Shown here: positions 12,051 through 23,713 of the stretch, in pieces
Layout: each line of letters begins with the position of its first letter
How positions within the stretch are numbered: the first letter of the stretch is position 1
NCBI GenBank assembly: GCA_030248065.1
Contig: JASAMV010005787.1
Location: 1-64,000 of the forward strand
DNA length: 64,000 nucleotides
Direction of reading: 5' to 3'
Origin: Rhynchonema sp. JSB1_4
Lineage: Eukaryota > Nematoda > Chromadorea > Monhysterida > Xyalidae
Made by a program: the position numbers and the translations under genes
The notes under the pieces: model-generated
The model's input: only the letters and a program-made list of their open reading frames with translations
Database searches by the model: none
What the model was told of the DNA's origin: nothing

Positions 12051-15000
12051 ATGTTTGTCTGCGCGTTTATAGTGAGTCCGCTCGAATTTCAGTTCTGTTC
12101 CGCCCTTTTTGGGGACATTTAAATCAAGAACACACACAGTTCCGAGGGAAAACTCGAGTTTGCGTTCGCGGCTCTCTAAAATGGAAATTTTTCCACCTTC
12201 TGTTGGTTGCAGGCAGTCGCGACGACCATTGGCGGCTTTGGCAGTCAATATAATGTTCACGCGCGCAGCCCTCGTAAGTGGTCATACTGATTTAATCTGA
12301 AAGCCTATCGAAAGAATATGGTCGTGACTCTATGCCAGCGTTCAGTGTGGGAAGGATCCGCTCGTCCAAGAGCTAATGTTTCCATATAATTCCCTATCCA
12401 TTCGTTGTTTTCGGCACCAGGGTGTGGTGTAACCATGTTCCCCAACATACAGCGGTCAGAAAGAACACTCTTAACTTAGAGTCCCTATCAGCACAAGCAA
12501 CTTAATACCTGGTCAAGTGGTACAGCAAAGCAAAACAACTTTTGATATTGCACACTGCTGGTCCGAAATATATCACGTGTATTGCACCAATAGCCAGATT
12601 AATCTATCACCATATTTTGTTTCCATTCAAAGTCCCGCACAAAGTCGTGTGGTCGTTTAGCTCAATTTTACCCGTGTGGCGAGCGCAAAGTGCTCGGCTG
12701 TCGACGCATCTGTGGCGTTCCGTTATGCGACAACGGCCGCGTTGTGGTTCTTTATTGCACGGATTATGGCACGAAATGCTCGGTGCAACAATGCGTTTGC
12801 TCGCCCAAGTTCCCGATTCGGGATCGACGAACCTACAGGTGTATGACGCACGCGGAGTGCACCGGCAGCAAACCACCAAATGGTTCGTTTTACTGGTTAT
12901 AGGGTGATATTTTCAAAACGGTGTAAAGGTGAGTTGGGTGTAAAGCTCGGTGTAAGCTCGGTCGAAAGCTCGGTCGGTGTCAGCTCGGTGTAAACATGAA
13001 ACATTGCCTGCTGTTAACGTGGAATGTTTCATGTTTACACCGAGCTGACACCGACCGAACTTTCGACCGAGCTTACACCGACCTTTACAGCCAACTGAGC
13101 TTTACACCGTTTCGAAAATGCCACCCATAGTCTGTAGGTCTTACATGTGGATCACTTGACAGCTGCAGTATGTACACAGTGGATTTCATTGACAGGGGGT
13201 GGCTGCACTTTGTGACACGAGATACGCTTAATTTTCTTGCGGTATTACTTATAACACTGAGCGTTTTGTAACTTTCTCAGGCCTGAGCATCGAACAAGGT
13301 CACAACCATGCGAATGTGTGTTGTTGTTGAGTAAAAATCGATATTTCTTATAACTATACGGGTCACTTCACTACCCCTCTTGGGAAATGTTAGGTACAAT
13401 AGCACACGCCTGTCAAACAACAACAACGCACCAGTCACTTACCAATAATACCATACGATAAAACACAACATTTGCCTCGTGCAGTACCCGTCCTCTGTGG
13501 TGACAAACGCGAAGAGCCGCGTTGTCCTTCGCACGGTTGCGAATCGTTATGCGTCAACGGCAAACCGTTCCATCCAAGATGTGCGCAACCTAAGTTTCCC
13601 GCGAGCTGCCCGGATGCGACGCGAGTGTGCGTCTGCGCATCATCAACCCCGCTGCGCAACTGGCAGACAAAGAAATGTGTCTCGGTCAGGGAATGCGCGG
13701 AAAGCGCGCCAGGTCCGCGTTGGTTACACTTTGTAGTTTTTGTTCTTGTTATTTGAGTTTCCCTCTTAATTTTATGTTTGACTAGACGGGACCCGTGCCT
13801 ACGGCCCGGCTACAGCGCCGCGCCCGTGCCGTGCCCCCCTCCCCCCTCCCCCCCCCCGAAGACCCGTTAGCATACCCAAAGCTACCCATGAAAATTGACC
13901 CGTCCGCCCTTCCGAGGGAGGGGGCCACAGACACACATACATACATACATACATACATACATACATACATACATACATACGTCTTCCTGTTTTAGTAGTT
14001 TAGATTTCCATCTAAAGTATTTTATTTTAATTTTTTGGGCACTCCCGCCGATTTGAACACAAACAAATGCGTCAGGGAATCCCCGTGCAGAGATGCATGG
14101 GGCCCCGTCCGGAGAAACATGGGGCCCCGTCCAAAGAAACATGGGTCCTGTGCAGAGAAACATGGGGCCCCGTCCAAAGAAACATGGGGCCCCGTCCAGA
14201 GAAGCATGGGGTCCCGTCCAAAGAAACATGGGCCCTGTGCAGAGAAACATGGGGCCCCGTCCAAAAAAACAGGGGGCCCTGTGCACAGCAACATGGGGCC
14301 CCGTCCAGAGAAACATGGGCCCCATCCAAAGAAACCTGGGGCACTGTGCAGAGAACCATGGGGCCCTGTGCAGAGAAACATGGGGCCCTGCGCAAAGATG
14401 TATGGGGGCCGTCCAGAGAAACATGGGGCCCCATGCTTCTCTGGACGGGGCCGCATGTTTCTCTGGACGGGCCCCATGCGTCTTTGCACAGGGCCCCATG
14501 TTTCTCTGCACAGGGCCCTATGTTTCTCTGCACAGGGCCCCATGTTTCGCTGCACAGGGCCCCATGTTTCTTTGGACGGGGGTCCATGTTTCTCTGCACA
14601 GGGCCCCATGTTTCTCTGCACAGGGCCCCATGTTTCTTTGGACGGGGCCCCATGTTTCTCTGCACGGGGCCCCATGTTTCTCTGCACAGGGGCCCATGTT
14701 GCTCTGGACGGGGCCCCATGCATCTCAGGCACGGGGCCCCATTGCATCTCTGGCACAGCGCCCCATGCATCTCTGGACGGGGCCCCATGTAACTGCAGCG
14801 CAGGGCCCACGGATCTTTCTATGGGATTTCCTTAAGTACTAGGAACCTTGAAATGTGCCAACTATGAGTAGAAGTGCTCCTCAGTTCAGCAGCGTGAAAA
14901 GTACATACGTGAACCAGAACTGAAACTACTGTATGAGTGGTATTGGTCATGTTGGTTTTGGATACCATCATTTCTTGTGCTGTTCTTTTTCAGCTGCCGT

Positions 15001-18000
15001 ACGTCCTGTGCCTATGCGCTCAAATGGTTGGTGTTTGTTGCACATGTGCTATTCTTTTACCAATGCTTTTGTTGTCACAAGCACGATTACGCCTCGCAAA
15101 TCGGTTTCGCCCTTTCATGGTTTGGCACCTCTTGATTAATCAATGATTAAGGCAGGATTATAAATGGTTTGATGTTTCGATGTTTCTTTCGCTCACACTC
15201 GTCGAAGCAAATTTTGAAAGTTTTTTTTATTTTTTTTTATTTGAGTTTTTGCACCTTCAGTGCCAGGTGAATGCAAACGCCCGCAGGCAATGTGGCAAAT
15301 CCTGTTAAGGCCCAACTATACTTCGTTCTCTGACGCAACAAAGAACAAAAGAACATCAAGAACTTGATGGAACAAGAACAAGCTAGAACTGAGTTGCGGC
15401 TTGTTCTTTGTTCTCAACTGTTGCCGCTTGTTGCGTTGTTTCACGAGGGAACTATTGTTCTTCCATGTTCCGGGACGAAACAAACGCTATGAAAGAGAAA
15501 AATTCAAATTTTCATGAAGCCCCCAGCTGCCCCAGAAATTTAGGGAGCGCTGCTGCACGCTTATCTGAAACGTGTGGCGACCAAAAGTACCGTTAAAAAA
15601 CAGCAAAAAAATAATAATGTGTGTGGAGCACCGTTCACTGATAATCAGCACTTGGTTGGGAACAATGACGGCTCCTTTAGGTTAGGGACGGGGCATGAGA
15701 CTTAGGGTGGCTCAAAAAGCAACGAGTTATCGACTTTCATTTGCTCTTGCGAACTGAAACACTGCTTGATAAACAAAGAACGTATTTGTCCAAAAAGTTC
15801 GGCAACATTTGGTGTGTTATGCCTCCACCATCTGATGGACGCGATCGGGTTGTCAACTTGCTGTGTCAGGCAACATAATACGTTATCCACCCGCCACACA
15901 TCATATAGTGCACAACACACACACACACAAGCAACCTGTGATTTCAATTCACGTTAGATTTTCATGTTTTTCTAACAGGATTTGCTACATTGCCTGCGGG
16001 CGTTTGCATTCACCTGGCACTGGAGGCGCAAAAACTCAAATAAAAAAAAAAAAAGCCCCCGCGGCGCAACGTTTTTTGCGTTCGATACCACCCTTTGCTT
16101 CCCTTCATTCGGTTGCATAATCACGTTCGTTCATTTTTTCCTTTAGACCTTGCACGAGTATGGCCAGTCTCTCATTGTGTCGATGACAAGAAAGTGTTCG
16201 GCTGCCCGTGCGATCAAAAAGTGTGCATTCAAGATGCGCATGGGTCACGAATCGTGCAGAATGCTGTGTGCCCCAGACACAGGTGCCATCCGCGGCGGAA
16301 GAGATGCATCTGTAAGCCGCAATACTTCTCCCGAGCTGGGCGCTGCTTCAACACAGAAGATTGTGTAACACGTTAGTGTTGTCTTGTCGAACACTCAAGA
16401 AACATTGTGTTCTTTGCGAACCAGTGAAAATAGCGGCAGTTTCGGCCCACATCACCTGAACCACTTGCAACGAAATTTCATTCAGCACCGCCACCGTGTC
16501 CCGAGCATGAGGTGTTCATGTGCGCACCGTGCATGGAACCATCGTGCAGAGACGGTCGCATTGACATGCCCATATGCGTTCTACCTCCTTTCCTTTGCAC
16601 GCAGCACCAGAAAAGATGCACCTGCCTTCGCAACTTCGTTCGCGACACGAAAACGCACAAGTGCATCTCGCACGAAGAGTGTGAGGCGCAGAGTCCTCCC
16701 GATCGTAAGTGTTTTTAGCCTGGAACTAAACTTCGATCTCTGAGAGAAAAGAGAAAATGCTTTTCACAAGGGCTTGTAACGCTTTCAAAAGCAAATCAGC
16801 GAGCGAGAATTTGTTCTCTGTTCTCTCAGAGAACGAAGTATAGAGCCACCACAGCCAATATGAAACACTTGCTTGAAATATAAATACATCATCATGTACA
16901 TTGACTTGTCCTTCAGCACCAACTTGTGCCAAACATGAGTTCTTCGGCTGTAGCTTGTGTGGCGAAGCATATTGCGAAAACGGTCATATCGGCCACCCGC
17001 AATGCAGGCCACCACCATTTGGATTCAAGTGCTTGCATCACATGAAACGATGCTATTGCGACCACCGTTCTTTCCGCGATTTTCAAACAAGCAGATGCCT
17101 GCCGCAGGGCATATGTGGCGCGATTAAACCTCCCAAACGTTAGTGTAACGCTGCAAATAATAAGCTGTTCATGTGAAACATCTGACAGCACCACCTAATG
17201 CATCGTTCAGCGACATCTCCCTGCGACCCAACACACGAAATGTTCAGCTGTCCGGCGCTGGCGGTGCCCTGTGAACCCTCGTGCCGAAACGGCAACGTAA
17301 TCTATCCCACTTGTTACAAACCCAATGAGCCGCAATTCAATCGTTGCCCGTATGAACTGCGCATGTGCGTTTGCGCGCCCGCCACCCCGCTACGGGACTG
17401 GCAAACCAGAAAATGCGTGTCGATCTCGCAGTGTCGGATGAAGAAACGTTGGTGTCACTGGCAGCGTCTGAGCTAGCACGGTAGTGCTAAAGCGACATAT
17501 GCTTGATTCCCTATAGTGCGCTTTTTGAAAACTGTAATCGTGCGCTATTTCAACAATACTCAACCGAATCAGCAATTTCTGTGTCCAAGCACTCGTGCGC
17601 ACACAGAAATTTTTGCTTCTTCAGTTATTTTTAATGAATTTCAGTTAAGGTTAAGCACAGGTGCGAACCACTTGATTTGCGTGTTTCCAATATGCTGAAT
17701 AACCTCGCACTTCGACTGCAGTGCGGAATTCGAGACCCAATCTTTTCTGGTATCGAACTTTTATGCAGTTTCATCAGGTTGCATATCCTCTTTTATGCCC
17801 TGAGGGCATATTTCTCTCTTGTAACCTAATCCCTCGCAGTAATTCAGAGAAAAAAACACGTTCTGCACATGACCTACTTTTCTGTTTTGAAAACAGTTTC
17901 CATTCTCCAGTTCACTGCGGCGAGCACGAAAGACCCGGCTGCCTGCATTGCGGGGCCGAACCGTCGTGCGTAAACGGCGATCCGAAAACTAACATTTGCC

Positions 18001-21000
18001 TGTTGCCATGCGGGCTACGCAAGTGCGTCTGCGTCGACGGCTACGTTCGCAACCCGAACACTGACGAGTGCATCACGCATCAAGAGTGCAGAAGTCTGGC
18101 AAACACCGCTGAACGTTCGTGTGTGAACGCGGTCATTATGTCTCATGTGCACCAATTTGTTTTTAAAACAATCACTAGATAACACACCAATATCTCAAAA
18201 AAATCTACATGTCTCATCTATTGATTTCGTTACTGCATGATTTTAGCTGTTTGCTCCGACAAGAATGAGCTGCCAAAATGTACGCTCGACTGTTTGGAGA
18301 GCATGTGCTATGACGGACACATAGGGTCTGCGTGTCTAAGTCCCCATCCCGTTTGCCCACCGAAGCCGAAAGTCTGCGCCTGCAAGCAGGGCTACATTCG
18401 TCACGCTAAGACGAAACGATGCATTCGGCGTGAAGCATGTGTCAAGTATCCGCCATGGCCCTCTCGTGAGTTGAATACTTTCCGTCAATCTCATGGTCAC
18501 GACCTTCGTTGCAAAGTTCTCCGAGCTCAAGTGCTCAGTTAAACAACGTTAACGTACCCTAAAATTAAAAACTACATTCTTTTAATTCTTGTGTAGAAAT
18601 ATTGTCTGTTACTTTCAGCTCATGATCCTTCTGCTCATGGCCTTCGATGGACAGATGGTGAGTGTTTGTGCAAGTGCGGCGGAGTTACATTCCGCCTGAG
18701 GTCCGACCGAAGGTCAACAAGATCAACACGGAAACCAGAGTATATCCGTGTTCCGTGGATATTTTAAAAAAAACAAAGCCCGGAAATGTTTTTGTCGGAA
18801 ATATTTCGGAACTTGGAAATGATATTGGTCGCACAATGACCTTATAAGAATTGGTCAAAGTTTTTCCTGAATCGTGAAGAAGAAAGTGACTGGGCAATGA
18901 CGACGTTGCGTTGCGCGATCACACACAAAGAATGTAGTCAGTAAAATGCTTCAGACCCGCAGCAACGGGGGTGCTCTGTTAAGCCCTAACTATACTTCGT
19001 TCTCTCAAGCAACACGAAACAAATTTTCCCACGCTAATTGGTTCTCACGCGCGCGCCAGCCAATCAGAGTGTGAGAATTTGTTTCGTGTTGCGCGAGAGA
19101 ACGAAGTATAGTTCGGCCTTAAGATTATTTTCAGATGAAATTGTTTTGAGAGCATCACATATAGCACAGTGGTTGAGTGTGACTCAACGTGAAAATCAGG
19201 ATTGATTTGATGAATTCTTATACATATCGTCGTTGTGCAACCACCAATACCGGAGTGCAACTTTTTCGATTTATGATAACCGAAACTGGCGTGCTGACGT
19301 CAAAAATCCGCCTTGATGGTATTTGTTGCACACTGCATTGAAGTACAGCTAAAACTAAAGAATTATATATTAATGCGCTATGTAAATATTGCGCCATGGT
19401 TCTCGTTATTCGGTGAAATAGCCACAGTACATTTGGTTCACTTGGTCTTCAGATGTAGAACGGTCCTGGCCACCCGGTCCCCGCCAGATCTCGCGTTGCG
19501 CCGACGACCGAAAGGTGTTCGATTGTAAGTGCGAACAGAGGTTGTGCGTTCGCGGCAAAGTGCGGATCGCGTGCGCCGGACAGAAGTGCCATCCGTCGAC
19601 AGAAAGATGCATCTGCAAGCCTGAATATTTCACCCACTTCCCAACTGGGGAATGCATCAGCACAGAGAAATGTCAGGCGCGGCAACCCCAAATGCCACTC
19701 GCACCACGTTAGTGTTGTCTTGTCAACCAATCAAGAAAGTTAGTTTGTTTTTTTCAGACCAGTCACACACGTGCACTTTCACTCCTTATAATCGCCAGAT
19801 GTGAAAGTGCCTTGAGCGCAGTTCACTTATACACTATCATTTGACTCAAATACCGCAATGCATTGTTGCAGTTGGCTTGTGTTCAGTTTCTTTGGTTTTG
19901 GTTGCCCTGAAGCAATTGTTGAAGAAAAGTGATACGCTCAGGTTTTCTTGAAATCGAACGACGTAAAGACTGAGCTGATTCGGTTACAAATTGAAGGACG
20001 GTCACACAGGTGCCAACTAAATTTTCGCGCACATTTTCCAGCGTTGAGATGCGAACGCGAACACGAGGAGCCAGCCTGCACCTACCACTGCTTGGAGAGA
20101 AAATGCTGGAACGGAAAGCCCGTTGGACCAACGTGTCGACCGTTTTCACCCCGATGCCCGCCGAAACCGCAAATCTGCGCCTGCAAGCGGGGCTTCGTTC
20201 GTGAGTACGCCATCGGCGAAGAAAAGTTCCAAGTCCCGCACCGATGCATTCCGATTCAAGCGTGTGGCCAGCAGCCCCCTGTCGACCCTGTCTTCACTCC
20301 CAGACCTCGTGGTACACCCGTTCGTTCTAGTGATTTCGGTAAGTCTTGGGGTGGTATGTTCGAAACGGTGTGAACGTCATTTGGGCGTGAAGGTTGGTGT
20401 GAGCTCGATCGAAAGCTCGGTAGGTGTAAGCTCGACGTAAACAAATATCCCATCAAATATCCCCGAAACTTCCCACGTTAACAGCAGACAATGTTTCATC
20501 TTTACACCGAGCTGACACCGGCCGACCTTACGCCCAACTGACGTTTACACCGTCTTGAAAATTCCAGACTTGATTGCTGGTTACATATAAGACCAAGCAT
20601 AGTCTGTGCCTAGCCCGAGTACAAACCTTACCATACAACATTTTTTGATGCAACATGTGAAATGATTTCATAATCGTTGGTTTGAACGTCCACTCAGAAC
20701 CGTGCCCAGGCCTTTTGCATCGTAACTGCAGGATCGCATTTCCGAAAATGCGGTGAACACGCGCGACTCCAGTGCAACCCATGTTTTGACGTCGCGATGT
20801 GCGTTAACGGCCACCCTCGCCCTCCATCGTGTCCCTACGTTCCCCTGCAATGTACGCCGTTGAATCGTCGCGTGCCGATATGCGTTTGTGAGCCCAACTA
20901 TATCCGCGACCCGTGGACACGCAAATGCATATTGGCGGAAAAATGTAAGCCGAGAAACCCGCCAGGTTCGTGTTGGTGCATTCTGTTATGGTTTCGAACG

Positions 21001-23713
21001 TTTTTGTCTATTGAGCAAATCATTTACACTTATTATGGTCCGACAGCAGCAGCAATATCTCACGCAAATACAATGAAACTTCATTTTATTCTCCAGCGCC
21101 GATCTTCCCCTGTGGCGAGCGCAAAGTACTCGGCTGCCCGCCGTGTGGCGGAGGACCGTCCTGTGCGAATGGCCGAGTTTCTGTTCCTTACATAATGTGC
21201 ACTGATGTTGCCATGAAATGCTCGGTGCAACAGTGCGTTTGCTCGTCCGAGTACCCGGTTCGTGACCAGCAAACTAAGAAGTGCATCTCGAACGATGAGT
21301 GCGAAGCGCAAGCACCCACACCACCTAAACGTAAGTAGTTTTGCCTTTAACAAGCCCATTCGGTGCGATAATTCTGAGAAGAAAATGCCTCTAGCCGATA
21401 ATGAAAATTACTTTCAAAGAATTGTTCGCAATTAGGTATTTGCAAGAAGTCATTTTACTGAATGAACGGCATATTATGTTAATCGCCGCATCTTCTGCCA
21501 CAAGAAGTTCTCAATTCCCTTCGGCGCATTTTGGCGAAACGGAAGTAAAATAATTTTCTGACTCCGATTTCCCACCAACTACCAAACGGCTGGAATGGCA
21601 CCCACGTGAAAATTTCCCCGTCCATTTGCTTGTCGAGCACGAAAATCTGCGTTTCCAAGCAGGGTTTTGTTCGCGAGGATAAAACAACATTTCATTCTCA
21701 GCGCCGATCTTCCCCTGTGGCGAGCGCAAAGTACTCGGTTGCCCGCCGTGTGGCGGAGGACCGTTGTGTGCGAATGGCCGAGTTTCTGTTCCTTACATAA
21801 TGTGCACTGATGTTGCCATGAAATGCTCGGTGCAACAGTGCGTTTGCTCGTCCGAGTACCCGGTTCGTGACCAGCAAACCAAGAAGTGCATCTCGAACGA
21901 TGAGTGCGAAGCGCAAGCACCCACACCACCTAAACGTAAGTCTTGGCAAGCCGCCAGCTCAAGGCACTCGCACACACTGGCTACATGCTACGTACTGTCG
22001 TCAATGAATGCATCTATTCTCTGCAGTTATCAGTTTAAACATCCCCAAATTTTGCAACAGTGCAGAAAAGTGTTGTGGCAAGCAGCAAATGAAAACCGGA
22101 TAAATTAAAAAGCTGTCATCAAAGTATGACACTGACCCAAAGTGTACATTTTGTTTAGAAAATGGCGTGTGCTGCTGCATGCGCTGTATGTATAAAAAGT
22201 GCCATGAGCCGATGGATTGCCCATACCTAGGTTTTGCCCTTAACAAGCCCATTCGGTGTGATATTCTGAGAAGAAAATGCCTCGGGCCGATAATGAAAAT
22301 TACTTTCAAAGAATTGTTCGCAATTAGGTATTTGCAAGAAGTCATTTTACTAAATGAACGGCATATTATGTTAATCGCCGCATCTTCTGCCACAAGAAGT
22401 TCTCAATTCCCTCAGTTCTCCCATTTTGGCGAACCGGAATTAAAATAATTTTCTAACTCCGATTTCCCACCAACTACCAAAGGGCTGGAATGGCACCCAC
22501 GTGAAAATTTCCCCGTCCATTTGCTTGTCGAGCACGAAAATCTGCGTTTCCGAACAGGGTTTTGTTCGCGAGGATAAAACAACATTTCATTCTCAGCGTC
22601 GATCTTCCCCTGTGGCGAGCGCAAAGTACTCGGTTGCCCACCGTGTGGCGGAGGACCGTTGTGCGTGAATGGCAAAGTTGTTGTTCATGACATTGCTTGC
22701 AAGGATGTTGCCATGAAATGCCCGGTGCAACAGTGCGTTTGCTCGTCCGAGTACCCGGTTCGTGACCTGCAAACCAAGAAGTGCATCTCGAACGATGAGT
22801 GCGAAGCGCAAGCGCCCACACCACGTGAACGTAAGTAGGCTTTGCCTTTAACAAACCCATTCGGTGTGACGTGGGCCTGAGCCCTGAGCCTCGGACGCGC
22901 GGTGCACCAGATGATTTCCGTGTGTGTGTGTGCCATTCCATGTCTTGCTGTCGTGACATCAAGTCGTTCCCCGACCCCTCGAAATTGTTTACATACGCCA
23001 AAGCGTTACGGATGTTACGTTTGTTGCCGGTGGTGAAAACTCATCATTTTAGTCGTTGAACACAAGGCGTTTGCTTGAAAGTTGACCGTTGCTGTTCATG
23101 CTCCCACATTCAGGTCCACGAAGGAGCCACGATCGACCCTACCACTGTAACAAGCGTGAAGTGTTTGATTGTGCGTGTGCCGAACTGCGGTGCAACAGAG
23201 ATGGCCAAGTGATTGGGTCCAGTTGTCGTCCAGCATTCCATTTTCCAAAGTGCCGTTGGTCCAGCAGACGATGCATCTGCAAGCCTCAGTACTTTCGTAA
23301 TTGGATATCTGGCGCATGTATTAGCGTCGGAAAATGCCCAGCGATCAGGAACTCGAGTGAGTGTGTTAACATATGTGGGATTGTCCATCTTGGGGTGGAA
23401 TTTTCGAAACGGTAAAAAAGAGTTCGTTGTAAAGCTCTGTCGGTATGAAGTATGAACATTGAGGCGGGCAGGTATACATTTCATCTACTGTGATGCGCAT
23501 GACTCTCCAGCCCTGTGTGATCCACAACGAGAGACGCTACAGTGCATTGCGCGATGCCACGAACCAACGTGCCGCAATCGTCCGCCGTGCAGGGTCGCCA
23601 TGCCCACGTGTCCGCCCGATCAGCGAATTTGTGCGTGCAAACCAAACCTGTACCGCGATGAGATGTCAGGAGAGTGCTTCAGCGGGCATGATTGCCCCGG
23701 TCCGCTACATTAG
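12051..23713 (+). CDS. secreted poly-TIL protease-inhibitor-like protein A, 16 TIL domains
   Basis: Exons: 12051-12071, 12213-12273, 12661-12882, 13485-13712, 16147-16371, 16486-16704, 16917-17138, 17211-17447, 17911-18114, 18247-18465, 18619-18657, 19453-19707, 20042-20338, 20732-20965, 21097-21330, 21702-21935, 22597-22830, 23114-23356, 23511-23713 (TAG). Total 1276 residues. The first two exons encode a signal peptide (starts MFVCAFIAVATT). Every later exon is phase 1 at both ends. Each except the 13-residue linker exon at 18619 encodes one TIL domain with the full ten cysteines, ending in a Pro/Lys-rich linker. TIL domains are canonical serine-protease inhibitors, with the reactive bond between Cys5 and Cys6. 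Those loops differ between domains, suggesting several targets (inference). Three adjacent exons (21097, 21702, 22597) are near-identical duplicates. Large introns carry mobile elements. Donor GTTCGT at 12883 and linker exon 18619 are the least certain parts. Paralogous to gene B downstream. Confidence 0.85.
12902..13126. mobile_element. fold-back MITE, GGGTGATATTTTC family
   Basis: Near-perfect hairpin from GGGTGATATTTTCAAAACGG to its complement. Arms contain serial GCTCGGTGTAA and TCGGTCGAAAGC motifs around a centre GCTGTTAACG. It starts 19 nt after the donor of exon 12661-12882. Confidence 0.75.
13781..14005 (+). repeat. dispersed repeat with CATA microsatellite, copy 1
   Basis: Begins ACTAGACGGGACCCGTGCC and ends GTCTTCCTGTTTTAGTAG. 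A second copy in the same orientation lies at 59245-59427. A (CATA)n run occupies about 13934-13980 and is much shorter in copy 2. Conserved ends suggest a mobile element; class not determined. Confidence 0.6.
14083..14812. repeat. palindromic 21-bp minisatellite
   Basis: About 33 units of a 21-bp motif (core AAACATGGGGCCCCGTCC). The array is in one orientation to about 14425 and then in the reverse complement to the end, making a roughly 360-nt-arm hairpin. Units vary mainly between GTCC and TGTGC before the AGAGAAAC segment. Because 21 is a multiple of three and units lack stops, all six frames are open; none is a gene. It lies in an intron of poly-TIL gene A. Confidence 0.85.
15239..16044. 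mobile_element. element with about 70-nt terminal inverted repeats
   Basis: The left arm (TTATTTGAGTTTTTGCACC..., with GCAAACGCCCGCAGGCAATG inside) is repeated inverted at about 15977-16044. A TTAA-type terminus (TTAAGGCCCAACTATACTTCG at 15305) sits exactly at the inner edge of the left arm, suggesting a second insertion there. Non-coding; lies in an intron of poly-TIL gene A. Confidence 0.6.
18821..19221 (+). repeat. dispersed repeat, copy interrupted by a TTAA MITE
   Basis: Matches 26634-26892 from GGTCGCACAATGAC through GATTTGATGAATTCTTAT. This copy is interrupted at 18983-19118. The shared part includes TAGCACAGTGGT, which resembles a Pol III A box, so a tRNA-derived SINE origin is possible but unproven. 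Confidence 0.65.
18983..19118. mobile_element. piggyBac-type MITE with TTAA target duplication
   Basis: A 136-nt palindrome flanked by TTAA (18979-18982, 19119-19122). Termini GCCCTAACTATACTTCGTTC and complement. Its sequence closely matches the element at 1702-1837. The related repeat at about 26795 lacks it, giving an empty site. Confidence 0.8.
20347..20565. mobile_element. fold-back MITE, GGGTGATATTTTC family, diverged copy
   Basis: Termini GGGGTGGTATGTTCGAAACG and a complement near 20555. Internal GAAAGCTCGGTAGGTGTAAG matches the copy at 12902. It begins 9 nt after the end of exon 20042-20338, right behind its GTAAGT donor. Confidence 0.6.
21588..21690 (+). pseudogene. half TIL-domain relic, copy 1
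   Basis: Immediately upstream of exon 21702, a stretch reads WNGTHV...SICLSSTKICVSKQGFVRED. It resembles the C-terminal half of the exon at 20042 (WNGKPVG...KPQICACKRGFVRE) but has lost cysteines (CAC became CVS) and has no ending. No donor follows; it is an exon fossil in the intron. Confidence 0.65.
21944..22226. mobile_element. MITE, GGCAATCCATCGGCTCATG family
   Basis: Inverted termini (GGCAAGCCGCCAGCTCAAGG left, CCATGAGCCGATGGATTGCC right). The interior is homologous, in inverse orientation, to 41463-41750, including GCAACAGTGCAGAAAAGTG. It starts 9 nt after the exon 21702-21935 donor boundary and is absent from sister units. Confidence 0.7.
22483..22585 (+). pseudogene. half TIL-domain relic, copy 2
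   Basis: Duplicate of the relic at 21588-21690, with K to E in the SKQGF segment. It lies directly upstream of exon 22597 and confirms that the relic was part of the duplicated unit. Confidence 0.65.
23391..23455. mobile_element. partial GGGTGATATTTTC-family end
   Basis: GGGGTGGAATTTTCGAAACGG followed by a GTAAAGCTC motif: one arm only of the fold-back family, 35 nt after exon 23114-23356. Confidence 0.5.

Larger units (their letters stand above)
21097..22870 (+). repeat. tandem triplication of one TIL exon unit
   Basis: Exons 21097-21330, 21702-21935 and 22597-22830 are nearly identical, as are the flanking introns (from GCCTTTAACAAGCCCATTCGG onward and the stretch just upstream of exons two and three). 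The middle unit is longer only because of the MITE at 21944-22226, so the insertion postdates the duplication. The third exon differs mainly around residues 30-40, within the Cys4-Cys5 region. Confidence 0.85.

Noticed and set aside
12020..12253. Plus-strand frame over the start of poly-TIL A
   Set aside because: Reads through the signal-peptide exons in the wrong frame; the paralogous gene B supports the spliced model instead.
13934..13980. CRISPR-like or regulatory array
   Set aside because: Plain (CATA)n microsatellite.
14022..14842. Six overlapping long open frames of 210-266 codons
   Set aside because: They are translations of a 21-bp stop-free repeat in every frame and both directions; not genes.
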